Both the position numbers and the translations under genes were made by a program. A stretch of 64,000 bases of DNA from Proteus vulgaris (lineage in GTDB: Bacteria; Pseudomonadota; Gammaproteobacteria; Enterobacterales; Enterobacteriaceae): the NCBI RefSeq assembly GCF_023100685.1, contig NZ_CP090064.1, positions 3,162,001 through 3,226,000 on the forward strand, read 5' to 3'. The notes beneath the pieces were generated by a model that did not search any database, had not been told where the DNA came from, and saw nothing but the letters and a program-made list of their open reading frames with translations. This document shows positions 1-8,812 of this stretch, in pieces (position 1 is the stretch's first letter; each line of letters opens with the position of its first letter).

Positions 1-447
1 GATTTTGATTTCATCTATATTAAACCGATGCTGACTTACCAATATCAATGGCTCAATATTGATTCTTGGGAAGAAACAGGCTCCGCCTTATCTATGCGTA
101 CTTATGGCCAACGATATGCTGTTAATCAATTAGGTGGCTCTGTTGCTTTATGGAATAGCTATCAAACTGCTTATGGAAAATTAACCCCATCCCTTAATCT
201 TCGTTATTTCAAAGATATCGCAGGTGACAATAATATTAATCAACGCCACAGTCTGACTTATTTTAATACTGGAGGAGATACCTTTGATATTAAAGGAAAT
301 ACTGTTGGTGGTGACATTATTAGTGCGGAATTAGGTGCCAATCTCGATATCACTCAATCATTAAATTTAGGCACAACGATGGGCTATCAGCGTTATGACA
401 AATTTAATGAAGGACGCATTGGTTTCACTTTTAGCCAGCGTTTCTAA
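1..447 (+). CDS. Autotransporter-type outer-membrane beta-barrel protein, C-terminal part
   Basis: The reading frame is open from the first base, so the gene is cut by the window edge and only about 148 C-terminal residues are seen. The residues alternate polar and hydrophobic in short aromatic-rich strands and the chain ends in a terminal Phe after FTFSQR, the usual ending of autotransporter and other outer-membrane barrels. The passenger domain lies outside the window, so its function is unknown. The stop is 12 bases before the endolyase start, whose ribosome site (AAGGAG) lies in that gap, so the two genes are probably co-transcribed. A surface or outer-membrane role linked to glycosaminoglycan breakdown is inference from context only. 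An unrelated barrel such as a porin-like protein is possible. Confidence 0.7.
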   Translation, partial: DFDFIYIKPMLTYQYQWLNIDSWEETGSALSMRTYGQRYAVNQLGGSVALWNSYQTAYGKLTPSLNLRYFKDIAGDNNINQRHSLTYFNTGGDTFDIKGNTVGGDIISAELGANLDITQSLNLGTTMGYQRYDKFNEGRIGFTFSQRF

Positions 448-459
448 GGAGAAAAAATA

Positions 460-3400
460 ATGCCGATATTTCGTTTTACTGCACTTGCAATGACATTGGG
501 GCTATTATCAGCCCCTTATAACGCAATGGCAGCCACCAGCAATCCTGCATTTGATCCTAAAAATCTGATGCAGTCAGAAATCTATCATTTTGCACAAAAT
601 AACCCATTAGCAGACTTCTCATCAGATAAGAATTCAACACTGACGTTATCTGATAAACGTAGCATTATGGGAAACCAATCCCTTTTGTGGAAATGGAAAG
701 GTGGCAGTAGTTTTACTTTACATAAAACGTTGATTGTCCCAACAGATAAAGAAGCATCTAAAGCATGGGGGCGTGCATCTACACCCGTTTTTTCATTTTG
801 GCTTTATAACGAAAAACCCATTGATGGTTATCTCACTATCGATTTTGGGGAAAAACTCAATTCAATCAGTGAGGCTCAAGCTGGATTTAAAGTAAAACTA
901 AATTTCACTGGTTGGCGTGCAGTGGGTGTCTCTTTAAATAACGATCTTGAAAATCGTGAGATGACCTTAAATGCAATGAATACCTCCTCTGATGGTACTC
1001 AAGACAGCATTGGGCGCTCTTTAGGCGCTAATGTCGATAGCATTCGCTTTAAAGCCCCCTCGAATGTTGGACAAGGTGAAATCTATATCGATCGTATTAT
1101 GTTTTCTATCGATGATGCTCGCTACCAATGGTCTGATTATCAAGTAAAAACGCGTTTATCGGAACCTGAAATTCAGTTTCATAACGTACAACCTCAGTTA
1201 CCGGTGACACCTGAAAATCTAGCTGCAATTGACCTTATTCGCCAACGTTTGATAAATGAGTTTGTTGGCGGCGAAAAAGAGACAAATCTCGCACTAGAAG
1301 AAAATATTGGTAAGTTAAAAAGTGATTTTGATGCTCTTAATATTCACGCTTTAGAGAATGGCACAATACAAGGGCGACACCTGATCACAGACAAACAAAC
1401 TATTATTTACCAACCTGAAAATCTCAACCCTCAAGATAAACAACTATTTGATAATTATGTCATTTTAGGTAATTACACAACATTGATGTTTAATATTAGT
1501 CGGGCTTATGTGCTGGAAAAAGATCCCTCACAAAAAGCTCAACTAAAGCAGATGTACTTATTAATGACAAAACACTTATTAGATCAAGGCTTTGTTAAAG
1601 GAAGTGCATTAGTCACAACCCATCACTGGGGGTATAGTTCTCGTTGGTGGTATATTTCCACATTACTAATGTCTGATGCTCTAAAAGAGGCAAACTTACA
1701 AACTCAAGTTTATGATTCATTGTTGTGGTATTCACGAGAGTTTAAAAGTAGTTTTGATATGAAAGTGGGTGCAGATAGCTCCGACTTAGACTATTTCAAT
1801 ACCCTATCTCGTCAACACTTAGCCTTATTACTACTAGAGCCTGATGATCAAAAACGTATCAACTTAGTTAATACCTTCAGCCATTACATCACTGGCGCAT
1901 TAACTCAAGTACCGCCGGGTGGTAAAGATGGTTTACGCCCTGACGGTACTGCGTGGCGACATGAAGGCAACTATCCAGGCTACTCTTTCCCTGCCTTTAA
2001 AAATGCCTCTCAACTTATTTATTTACTACGTGGTACCCCATTTTCAGTAGGTGAAAGTGGTTGGAATAACCTAAAAAAAGCGATGGTTTCAGCGTGGATC
2101 TACAGTAATCCAGAAGTTGGATTACCTCTTGCTGGAAGGCACCCTTTTAACTCACCTTCGTTAAAATCAGTCGCTCAAGGTTACTACTGGCTTGCCATGT
2201 CTGCAAAACCGTCTCCAGATAAAACACTCGCGTCTATTTATCTTGCAATAAGTGATAAAACACAAAATGAATCGAAGGCTATTTTTGGAGAAACTATTGC
2301 ACCAGCAGCGTTGCCTCAAGGTTTCTATGCCTTTAATGGCGGGGCTTTTGGTATTCATCGTTGGCAAGATAAAATGGTGACACTGAAAGCTTATAATACC
2401 AATGTTTGGTCATCTGAAATTTATAATAAAGATAACCGTTATGGTCGTTATCAAAGTCATGGTGTCGCTCAAATAGTGAGTAATGGTTCGCAGCTTTCAC
2501 AGGGCTATCAGCAAGAAGGTTGGGATTGGAATAGGATGCCAGGAGCAACCACTATTCATCTTTCTCTTAAAGAGTTAGATAGCCCTAAACCTCATACATT
2601 AATGCAACGTGGCGAGCGTGGATTTAGCGGAACATCTGCCCTTGATGGTAAATATGGAATGATGGCATTCGATCTTATTTATCCTACTAACCTTGAACGT
2701 TTTGATCCTAATTTCACTGCGAAAAAGAGTGTATTAGCCGTTGATAATCACTTAATTTTTATTGGTAGCAATATAAATAGTAGTGATAAAAATAAAAATG
2801 TTGAAACGACTTTATTTCAACATGCCATAACACCAACATTAAATACCCTTTGGGTTAATGGACAAAAAGTTGAGACCTTTCCTTATCAAGCAACACTTAA
2901 ACAAGGTGATTGGTTAATTGATAGCAACGGTAATGGCTATTTAATTACGCAAGCTGAAAAAGTAAATATTAGCCGTCAACACCAGACTTCGGCTGAAAAT
3001 AAAAATCGCCAACCAACAGAAGGAAACTTTAGCTCGGCATGGATTGATCACAGTGTTCAACCTAAAGATTCCAACTATGAGTATATGGTCTTTTTAGATG
3101 CTACTCCTGAAAGAATGGGAGAAATAGCACAAAAATTTCGTGAAAATAATGGGTTATATCAGGTTCTTCGTAAGGATAAAGACGTTCATATTATTCTCGA
3201 TAAACTCAGTAATGTAACGGGATATGCCTTTTATCAGTCTACTTCAATTGAAGATAAATGGATCAAAAAAGTTGATAAACCCGCGATTGTGATGACTCAT
3301 CGACAAAAAGATACTCTTATTGTCAGTGCTGTTACACCTGATTTAAATATGACTCGCCAAAAAGCAGCAACGCCTGTCACCATCAATGTCACGATTAATG

Positions 3401-3525
3401 GTAAATGGCAATCTGCTGATAAAAATAGCAACGTAAAATATAGCGTTTCAGGTGATAACACTGAACTGACTTTTACCAGCTACTTTGGTATTCCACAAGA
3501 AATCAAACTCTCACCACTCCCTTGA
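460..3525 (+). CDS. Chondroitin sulfate ABC endolyase (polysaccharide lyase family 8)
   Basis: Secreted or periplasmic eliminase that cuts chondroitin and dermatan sulfate chains internally, leaving 4,5-unsaturated uronate ends. The 1021-residue product has a signal peptide of about 24 residues ending AMA, an N-terminal sandwich domain, a central helical catalytic domain (roughly 235-610) and C-terminal beta domains. The four catalytic residues known for the P. vulgaris enzyme fall at the same numbers here: His501 and Tyr508 in RHEGNYPGY, Arg560 in LAGRHPF and Glu653 in SSEIYNKDNRYG. Length and sequence match the P. vulgaris enzyme as remembered, with scattered substitutions. The start is set by AAGGAG eight bases upstream. 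A terminator-like hairpin follows the stop, then the paralogous exolyase. Confidence 0.97.
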   Translation: MPIFRFTALAMTLGLLSAPYNAMAATSNPAFDPKNLMQSEIYHFAQNNPLADFSSDKNSTLTLSDKRSIMGNQSLLWKWKGGSSFTLHKTLIVPTDKEASKAWGRASTPVFSFWLYNEKPIDGYLTIDFGEKLNSISEAQAGFKVKLNFTGWRAVGVSLNNDLENREMTLNAMNTSSDGTQDSIGRSLGANVDSIRFKAPSNVGQGEIYIDRIMFSIDDARYQWSDYQVKTRLSEPEIQFHNVQPQLPVTPENLAAIDLIRQRLINEFVGGEKETNLALEENIGKLKSDFDALNIHALENGTIQGRHLITDKQTIIYQPENLNPQDKQLFDNYVILGNYTTLMFNISRAYVLEKDPSQKAQLKQMYLLMTKHLLDQGFVKGSALVTTHHWGYSSRWWYISTLLMSDALKEANLQTQVYDSLLWYSREFKSSFDMKVGADSSDLDYFNTLSRQHLALLLLEPDDQKRINLVNTFSHYITGALTQVPPGGKDGLRPDGTAWRHEGNYPGYSFPAFKNASQLIYLLRGTPFSVGESGWNNLKKAMVSAWIYSNPEVGLPLAGRHPFNSPSLKSVAQGYYWLAMSAKPSPDKTLASIYLAISDKTQNESKAIFGETIAPAALPQGFYAFNGGAFGIHRWQDKMVTLKAYNTNVWSSEIYNKDNRYGRYQSHGVAQIVSNGSQLSQGYQQEGWDWNRMPGATTIHLSLKELDSPKPHTLMQRGERGFSGTSALDGKYGMMAFDLIYPTNLERFDPNFTAKKSVLAVDNHLIFIGSNINSSDKNKNVETTLFQHAITPTLNTLWVNGQKVETFPYQATLKQGDWLIDSNGNGYLITQAEKVNISRQHQTSAENKNRQPTEGNFSSAWIDHSVQPKDSNYEYMVFLDATPERMGEIAQKFRENNGLYQVLRKDKDVHIILDKLSNVTGYAFYQSTSIEDKWIKKVDKPAIVMTHRQKDTLIVSAVTPDLNMTRQKAATPVTINVTINGKWQSADKNSNVKYSVSGDNTELTFTSYFGIPQEIKLSPLP

Positions 3526-3532
3526 TTTAATT

Positions 3533-3562
3533 AAAAGGAACGCTCTTGCGTTCCTTTTTTAT
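3533..3562 (+). terminator. Terminator-like hairpin between the two lyase genes
   Basis: The arms AAGGAACGC and GCGTTCCTT pair around a TCTT loop and run into a T-rich tail. This is a good intrinsic terminator. The downstream exolyase starts only 54 bases after the endolyase stop, which leaves little room for a separate promoter. Confidence 0.8.
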
Positions 3563-3579
3563 TTGCAGGAAATCTGATT

Positions 3580-6500
3580 ATGCTAATAAAAAACCCTTTA
3601 GCCCACGCGGTTACATTAAGCCTCTGTTTATCATTACCCGCACAAGCATTACCCTCTCTATCTCATGAAACTTTCGGCGATATTTATCTTTTTGAAAATG
3701 AACTACCTAATACCCTTATTACTTCAAATAATAATCAATTATCGCTAAGCAAACAGCATGCTAAAGACGGTGAAAAATCACTACAATGGCAATATCAACC
3801 ACAAGCAACATTAACGCTAAATAATATTGTTAATTACCAAGATGATAAAAATACAGCAACTCCACTCACTTTTATGATGTGGATTTATAATGAAAAACCT
3901 CAATCTTCCCCATTAACGTTCGCATTTAAACAAAATAATAAAATTGCACTAAGTTTTAATACTGAACTTAATTTTACGGGATGGCGAGGTATTGCTGTTC
4001 CTTTTCGTGATATGAAAGGCTCTGCAACAGGTCAATTTGAACAATTGGTGATCACTGCCCCAAACCAAGCCGGAACACTCTTTTTTGATCAAATAATGAT
4101 GAGCGTACCGTTAGACAATCGTTGGGCTGTTCCTGACTATCAAACACCTTACGTAAATAACGCAGTAAACACGATGGTTAGTAAAAACTGGAGTGCGTTA
4201 TTGATGTACGATCAAATGTTTCAAGCTCATTACCCCACTTTAAACTTCGATACTGAATTTCGCGATGATCAAATAGAAATGACTTCGATTTATCAGCGTT
4301 TTGAGCATTATCAGGGAATTGATAGTGATAAAAAAATCACCTCTGACATGCTCAATAAAAATTTAGCACTTTGGGAAAAATTAGAATTAACGCAACACGC
4401 TGATGGATCAATCACAGGAAGAGCACTTGATCACCCTAACCGACAGAATTTTATGAAAGTCGAAGGTGTATTTAGTGAGGAGACTAAAAAAGCATTACTT
4501 GATACCAATATGCTAAGAGATGTAGGTAAAACGCTTCTTCAAACTGCTATTTATTTGCGTAGTAATTCATTATCAACGACTGATAGGCAAAAATTAGAAG
4601 ATCGTTATTTATTAGGCACTCGTTACGTTCTCGAACAAGGTTTTACACGTGGTAGTGGTTATCAAATTATTACTCATGTTGGTTATCAAACCAGAGAACT
4701 TTTTGACGCATGGTTTATTGGCCGTCATATTCTCGCAAAAAATAACCTTCTAGCGCCCACTCAACAGGCCATGATGTGGTACAACGCTACAGGACGAATT
4801 TTTGAAAAAGATAATGAAATCGTTGATGCAAATGTCGATATTCTCAATACTCAATTGCAATGGATGATAAAAAGTTTATTGATGCTACCTGATTATCAGC
4901 AACGTCAACAAGCCTTAGCACAACTGCAAAATTGGTTAAGTAAAACGATACTAAGCTCAAAAGGTGTTGCTGGCGGTTTCAAATCTGATGGTTCTATTTT
5001 TCATCATTCACAACATTACCCTGCTTATGCGAAAGACGCATTTGGTGGTTTAGCGCCCAGTATTTATGCGTTAAGTGATTCACCTTTTCGCTTAACTACT
5101 TCAGCACATGAACGTTTAAAAGATGTTTTGTTAAAAATGCGGATCTACACCAAAGAGGCACAAATTCCTGTGGTATTAAGTGGTCGTCACCCAACTGGAT
5201 TGCATAAAATAGGGATCGCTCCATTTAAATGGATGGCATTAGCAGGAACACCAGATGGTAAACAAAAGTTAGATACCACATTATCCGCCGCTTATGCAAA
5301 ATTAGACAACAAAACGCATTTTGAAGATATTAAAGCTGAAAGTGAACCGGTTGGTGCATGGGCAATGAATTATGCATCAATGGCAATACAACGAAGAGCA
5401 TCGACTCAATCACCGCAACAAAGCTGGCTCGCCATAGCGCGTGGTTTTAGCCGTTATCTTGTTGGTAATGAAAGCTATGAAAATAACAACCGTTATGGTC
5501 GTTATTTACAATATGGACAATTAGAAATTATTCCAGCTGATTTAACTCAATCAGGGTTTAGTCATGCTGGATGGGATTGGAATAGATATCCAGGTACAAC
5601 AACTATTCATCTTCCCTATAACGAACTTGAAGCAAAACTTAGTCAATTACCTGCTGCCGGTATTGAAGAAATGTTGCTTTCAACAGAAAGTTACTCTGGT
5701 GCAAATACACTTAATAATAACAGTATGTTTGCCATGAAATTACATGGTCACAGTAAATATCAACAACAAAGCTTAAGAGCTAATAAATCCTATTTCTTAT
5801 TTGATAATAGAGTTATCGCTTTAGGCTCTGGTATTGAAAATAACGATAAACAACATACAACCGAAACAACGCTATTCCAGTTTGCCGTTCCTAAATTACA
5901 GTCAGTGATAATTAATGGTAAAAAGGTGAATCAATTAGATACTCAATTAACCTTAAATAATGCAGATACTTTAATTGATCCTGCTGGAAACTTATATAAG
6001 CTCACAAAAGGACAAACTGTAAAATTTAGTTATCAAAAACAACATTCGCTTGATGACAGAAATTCAGAACCAACAGAACAATTATTTGCAACAGCCGTTA
6101 TTTCTCATGGTAACGCGCCTAGTAATGCAACTTATGAGTATGCGATAGCGATTGAATCTCAAGATAATAAATCCCCCGAATACACAGTATTACAACATAA
6201 TAATCAACTTCATGCGGTAAAAGATAAATTAACCCAAGAGGAGGGATATGCTTTTTTTGAAGCCACCCAGTTAGATTCAGCGAATGCAACATTATTATCC
6301 AGTGATGCACCGGTTATGGTCATGGCTAAAACACAAAATCAGCAATTAACATTAAGTATTGTTAACCCTGATTTAAATTTATATCAAGGTATAGAAAAAG
6401 ATCAAATTGATCATAAAGGTGATCAAATTGAGGTCAGTGTTTATTCTCGAGATTGGCTTACAGCAGAATCTCAACCAATAAACAGCACTATTACCGTAAA

Positions 6501-6630
6501 AGGAATATGGAAATTAGCAACACCTCAAGCCGGTGTTATTATTAAGCATCACAATAACAACACTCTTATTTCGACAACAACAATACAGGCAGCACCTATT
6601 GTTATTAATCTAGTTAAGTATAATTCATAA
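3580..6630 (+). CDS. Chondroitin sulfate ABC exolyase (polysaccharide lyase family 8)
   Basis: Exo-acting partner of the endolyase, expected to release unsaturated disaccharides from the oligosaccharides the endolyase makes. The 1016-residue product has a signal peptide of about 23 residues ending AQA and the same domain layout as its neighbour. By alignment the catalytic set is His476 and Tyr483 (in HHSQHYPAY), Arg536 (in LSGRHPTG) and Glu631 (in GNESYENNNRYG). The two genes are paralogues, visible in shared stretches such as GWDWNR and NNRYGRY. The start has AGGAAA upstream. Translation may depend on read-through of the hairpin just before it. Confidence 0.95.
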   Translation: MLIKNPLAHAVTLSLCLSLPAQALPSLSHETFGDIYLFENELPNTLITSNNNQLSLSKQHAKDGEKSLQWQYQPQATLTLNNIVNYQDDKNTATPLTFMMWIYNEKPQSSPLTFAFKQNNKIALSFNTELNFTGWRGIAVPFRDMKGSATGQFEQLVITAPNQAGTLFFDQIMMSVPLDNRWAVPDYQTPYVNNAVNTMVSKNWSALLMYDQMFQAHYPTLNFDTEFRDDQIEMTSIYQRFEHYQGIDSDKKITSDMLNKNLALWEKLELTQHADGSITGRALDHPNRQNFMKVEGVFSEETKKALLDTNMLRDVGKTLLQTAIYLRSNSLSTTDRQKLEDRYLLGTRYVLEQGFTRGSGYQIITHVGYQTRELFDAWFIGRHILAKNNLLAPTQQAMMWYNATGRIFEKDNEIVDANVDILNTQLQWMIKSLLMLPDYQQRQQALAQLQNWLSKTILSSKGVAGGFKSDGSIFHHSQHYPAYAKDAFGGLAPSIYALSDSPFRLTTSAHERLKDVLLKMRIYTKEAQIPVVLSGRHPTGLHKIGIAPFKWMALAGTPDGKQKLDTTLSAAYAKLDNKTHFEDIKAESEPVGAWAMNYASMAIQRRASTQSPQQSWLAIARGFSRYLVGNESYENNNRYGRYLQYGQLEIIPADLTQSGFSHAGWDWNRYPGTTTIHLPYNELEAKLSQLPAAGIEEMLLSTESYSGANTLNNNSMFAMKLHGHSKYQQQSLRANKSYFLFDNRVIALGSGIENNDKQHTTETTLFQFAVPKLQSVIINGKKVNQLDTQLTLNNADTLIDPAGNLYKLTKGQTVKFSYQKQHSLDDRNSEPTEQLFATAVISHGNAPSNATYEYAIAIESQDNKSPEYTVLQHNNQLHAVKDKLTQEEGYAFFEATQLDSANATLLSSDAPVMVMAKTQNQQLTLSIVNPDLNLYQGIEKDQIDHKGDQIEVSVYSRDWLTAESQPINSTITVKGIWKLATPQAGVIIKHHNNNTLISTTTIQAAPIVINLVKYNS

Positions 6631-6640
6631 AATTTAAACT

Positions 6641-6676
6641 AAAGAGTCTCGATATGAAACATCGAGACTCTTTTAT
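6641..6676 (+). terminator. Intrinsic terminator after the exolyase
   Basis: AAAGAGTCTCGAT pairs with ATCGAGACTCTTT around a short loop and is followed by a T- and A-rich tail. It closes the lyase operon before the toxin array begins. Confidence 0.85.
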
Positions 6677-6835
6677 TATTAAAAGATATTAACGAATTAA
6701 TTAGTTATTTAAAATAACCAGAAGAAATCGATAAATTTATTATTAATAATAAATGTGTTGTCTCATTTAAATAATTTGTTATTCTCTGCGCGGGTGCTTG
6801 GATCAATCTGGTTCAAGCATATCGCAAGCACCAGA

Positions 6836-6892
6836 AAGAGAAAAGCCCCGGATAATATATTCATATTAACCGAGGCGGACTCAAAAACAGAC
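6836..6892 (-). ncRNA. Sok-like antisense RNA, cassette 1
   Basis: On the minus strand a TTGCAC box and a CAGAAT box are 17 bases apart (plus positions 6922-6927 and 6899-6904). About 55 bases of transcript would end at a hairpin (6845-6876, arms GCCTCGG and CCGGGGC) followed by TTTTCTCTTT. Sequence order resembles Sok of plasmid R1. It would pair with the toxin leader and block translation. Ends are estimates. Confidence 0.65.
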
Positions 6893-6933
6893 AATTTGAT
6901 TCTGCCTCCATTTTTAACGGAGTGCAAGAGGAA

Positions 6934-7044
6934 ATGAAAAAATATTCTTTAATCGGACTAGCGATCGTGACGATGATATTACCAACTCACGTATTATTAG
7001 AGCGTAAATATCTTATTTACTCATACCAAACAATGGATATTTAA
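6934..7044 (+). CDS. Hok/Gef-like small membrane toxin, cassette 1
   Basis: A 36-residue frame below usual gene-finder size. It begins MKKYSLIGL, has one hydrophobic segment (about 5-22) and then LLERKYLIYSYQ, which lines up with the Hok pattern of a membrane helix followed by Arg, Lys or Asp, Ser, Leu. It is shorter than Hok (about 50) and lacks the conserved Cys. AAGAGGAA lies directly before ATG. The ATG overlaps, as ATGA, the stop of an upstream mok-like frame (from 6755), so translational coupling is possible. This copy reads A at residue 10 and T at residue 18 where others have V and S. Without the 3' hairpins of the other units its mRNA would lack a downstream fold. Confidence 0.7.
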   Translation: MKKYSLIGLAIVTMILPTHVLLERKYLIYSYQTMDI

Positions 7045-7175
7045 TTATTTAAAATAGCAAAAACAAATCGATAAATTTATTATTAATAATAAATGTGTTG
7101 TCTCATTTAAATAATTTGTTATTCTCTGCGCGGGTGCTTGGATCAATCTGGTTCAAACATATCGCAAGCACCAGA

Positions 7176-7234
7176 AAGAGAAAAGCCCCGGAAAATATAT
7201 TTATATATTCACCGAGGCGGACTCAAACACCAAC
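7176..7234 (-). ncRNA. Sok-like antisense RNA, cassette 2
   Basis: Same promoter and terminator arrangement as cassette 1. The minus -10-like CAGAAT is at 7241-7246 and the terminator hairpin at 7185-7218. The loop-side sequence differs from cassettes 1, 4 and 5 and is two bases longer, which may alter which toxin mRNA it pairs with. Ends are estimates. Confidence 0.6.
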
Positions 7235-7275
7235 AATTTGATTCTGCCTCCATTTTTATCGGAGTGCAAGAGGAA

Positions 7276-7386
7276 ATGAAAAAATATTCTTTAATCGGAC
7301 TAGTGATCGTGACAATGATATTACCAAGTCATGTATTATTAGAGCGTAAATATCTTATTTACTCATACCAAACAATGGATATTTAA
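7276..7386 (+). CDS. Hok/Gef-like small membrane toxin, cassette 2
   Basis: A 36-residue toxin frame identical in layout to the other copies: short basic start, single hydrophobic helix, then ERKYLIYSYQ. In this unit a longer in-frame upstream extension exists (from 7138) because the hairpin is two bases longer. AAGAGGAA directly before the inner ATG supports the short form. Two hairpins follow at 7425-7446 and 7496-7525. Confidence 0.7.
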   Translation: MKKYSLIGLVIVTMILPSHVLLERKYLIYSYQTMDI

Positions 7387-7424
7387 TTATTCAGGTTAAT
7401 ATAGCTTTCACTTTATATTAATCT

Positions 7425-7446
7425 TGTGGGGGAGCATTCCCCCACA
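7425..7446 (+). terminator. GC-rich hairpin after cassette 2 toxin
   Basis: TGTGGGGGA and TCCCCCACA pair around GCAT. The downstream T-run is weak, so this is either a terminator or the 3' fold of the toxin mRNA. The same hairpin recurs at 7937-7958, 8449-8470 and 8962-8983. Confidence 0.6.
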
Positions 7447-7495
7447 GTTTCCGTCTTCAATTATTGTGTGTTTATCTCAGCACCCAAATTTAGAA

Positions 7496-7525
7496 TAAGA
7501 GGTAACAGATTATTGTTACCTCTTA
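7496..7525. repeat. Perfect 12-base inverted repeat, recurring after cassettes 2-5
   Basis: TAAGAGGTAACA and TGTTACCTCTTA flank a six-base loop. Copies lie at 8008-8037, 8520-8549 and 9033-9062; the last has one A-C mismatch at the loop. It could terminate transcription in both directions between cassettes. Confidence 0.65.
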
Positions 7526-7689
7526 CTCTATTAACCACACCAGTTAACGAATCAATTAATTATTTAAAATAGCAAAACAAATTGATAAATTTATTATTAA
7601 TAATAAATGTGTTGTCTCATTTAAATAATTTGTTATTCTCTGCGCGGGTGCTTGGATCAATCTGGTTCAAGCATATCGCAAGCACCAGA

Positions 7690-7746
7690 AAGAGAAAAGC
7701 CCCGATTACGTTATTCAACATTAACCGAGGCCAAATCTTACCCAAC
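7690..7746 (-). ncRNA. Sok-like antisense RNA, cassette 3
   Basis: The terminator hairpin is at 7699-7731 and the minus -10-like box reads CAAAAT (7753-7758). This is the most diverged antisense region of the five: the stem centre and the bases after GAGGC (CAAATC instead of GGACTC) differ. Ends are estimates. Confidence 0.6.
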
Positions 7747-7787
7747 AATTTGATTTTGCCTCTATCTTTATCGGAGTGCAAGAGGAA

Positions 7788-7898
7788 ATGAAAAAATATT
7801 CTTTAATCGGACTAGTGATCGTGACAATGATATTACCAAGTCATGTATTATTAGAGCGTAAATATCTTATTTACGCATACCAAACAATGGATATTTAA
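7788..7898 (+). CDS. Hok/Gef-like small membrane toxin, cassette 3
   Basis: A 36-residue frame with the same helix and the ERKYLIYAYQ tail (Ala for Ser). AAGAGGAA precedes ATG, and the start overlaps the stop of a mok-like frame ending at 7791. Hairpins follow at 7937-7958 and 8008-8037. Confidence 0.7.
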   Translation: MKKYSLIGLVIVTMILPSHVLLERKYLIYAYQTMDI

Positions 7899-8201
7899 TT
7901 ATTCAGGTTAATATAGCTTTTACTTTATATTAATCTTGTGGGGGAGCATTCCCCCACAATTTCCGTATTCAATTATTGTGTGTTTATCTCAGCACCCAAA
8001 TTTATAATAAGAGGTAACAGATTATTGTTACCTCTTACTCTATTAACCATACCAGTTAACGAATCAATTAATTATTTAAAATAGCAAAACAAATCGATAA
8101 ATTTATTATTAATAATAAATGTGTTGTGCTCGATGATTATTTTGTTATTCTCTGCGCGGGTGCTTGGATCAATCTGGTTCAAACATATCGCAAGCACCAG
8201 A

Positions 8202-8258
8202 AAGAGAAAAGCCCCGGAAAATATATTCATATTAACCGAGGCGGACTCAAACATACAC
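8202..8258 (-). ncRNA. Sok-like antisense RNA, cassette 4
   Basis: The terminator hairpin is at 8211-8242 and the minus CAGAAT box at 8265-8270. The antisense region is close to that of cassettes 1 and 5 but carries GGAAAATATA in the stem. Ends are estimates. Confidence 0.6.
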
Positions 8259-8299
8259 AATTTGATTCTGCCTCCATTTTTAACGGAGTGCAAGAGGAA

Positions 8300-8410
8300 A
8301 TGAAAAAATATTCTTTAATCGGACTAGTGATCGTGACAATGATATTAACAAGTCATGTATTATTAGAGCGTAAATATCTTATTTACGCATACCAAATAAT
8401 GGATATTTAA
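8300..8410 (+). CDS. Hok/Gef-like small membrane toxin, cassette 4
   Basis: A 36-residue frame with changes near the helix end (LTSH for LPSH) and in the tail (YAYQIMDI). The promoter region of this unit is altered after TTGTG compared with the others. A longer frame (from 8126) runs in phase into the toxin, but the ribosome site favours the inner ATG. Hairpins follow at 8449-8470 and 8520-8549. Confidence 0.68.
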   Translation: MKKYSLIGLVIVTMILTSHVLLERKYLIYAYQIMDI

Positions 8411-8714
8411 TTATTCAGGTTAATATAGCTTTCACTTTATATTAATTTTGTGGGGGAGCATTCCCCCACAGTTTCCTTTTTCAATTATTGTGTGTTTATC
8501 TCAGCACCCAATTTTAGAATAAGAGGTAACAGATTATTGTTACCTCTTACTCTATTAACCACACCAGTTAACGAATCAATTAATTATTTAAAATAGCAAA
8601 AACAAATCGATAAATTTATTATTAATAATAAATGTGTCGTCTCATTTAAATAATTTGTTATTCTCTGCGCGGGTGCTTGGATCAATCTGGTTCAAGCATA
8701 TCGCAAGCACCAGA

Positions 8715-8771
8715 AAGAGAAAAGCCCCGGATAATATATTCATATTAACCGAGGCGGACTCAAACACAAAC
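8715..8771 (-). ncRNA. Sok-like antisense RNA, cassette 5
   Basis: The terminator hairpin is at 8724-8755 and the minus CAGAAT box at 8778-8783. The stem is the same as in cassette 1, so these two antisense RNAs could cross-act. Ends are estimates. Confidence 0.6.
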
Positions 8772-8812
8772 AATTTGATTCTGCCTCCATTTTTAACGGA
8801 GTGCAAGAGGAA

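Noticed and set aside
2167..2548. Minus-strand open frames inside the endolyase and similar shadows in other genes
   Set aside because: They lie opposite confidently identified genes, lack ribosome sites and resemble no family.
7138..8410. Long fused frames running into toxins 2 and 4
   Set aside because: The in-frame extensions are not shared by all units and the ribosome site stands directly before the inner ATG, so the short toxins are preferred.
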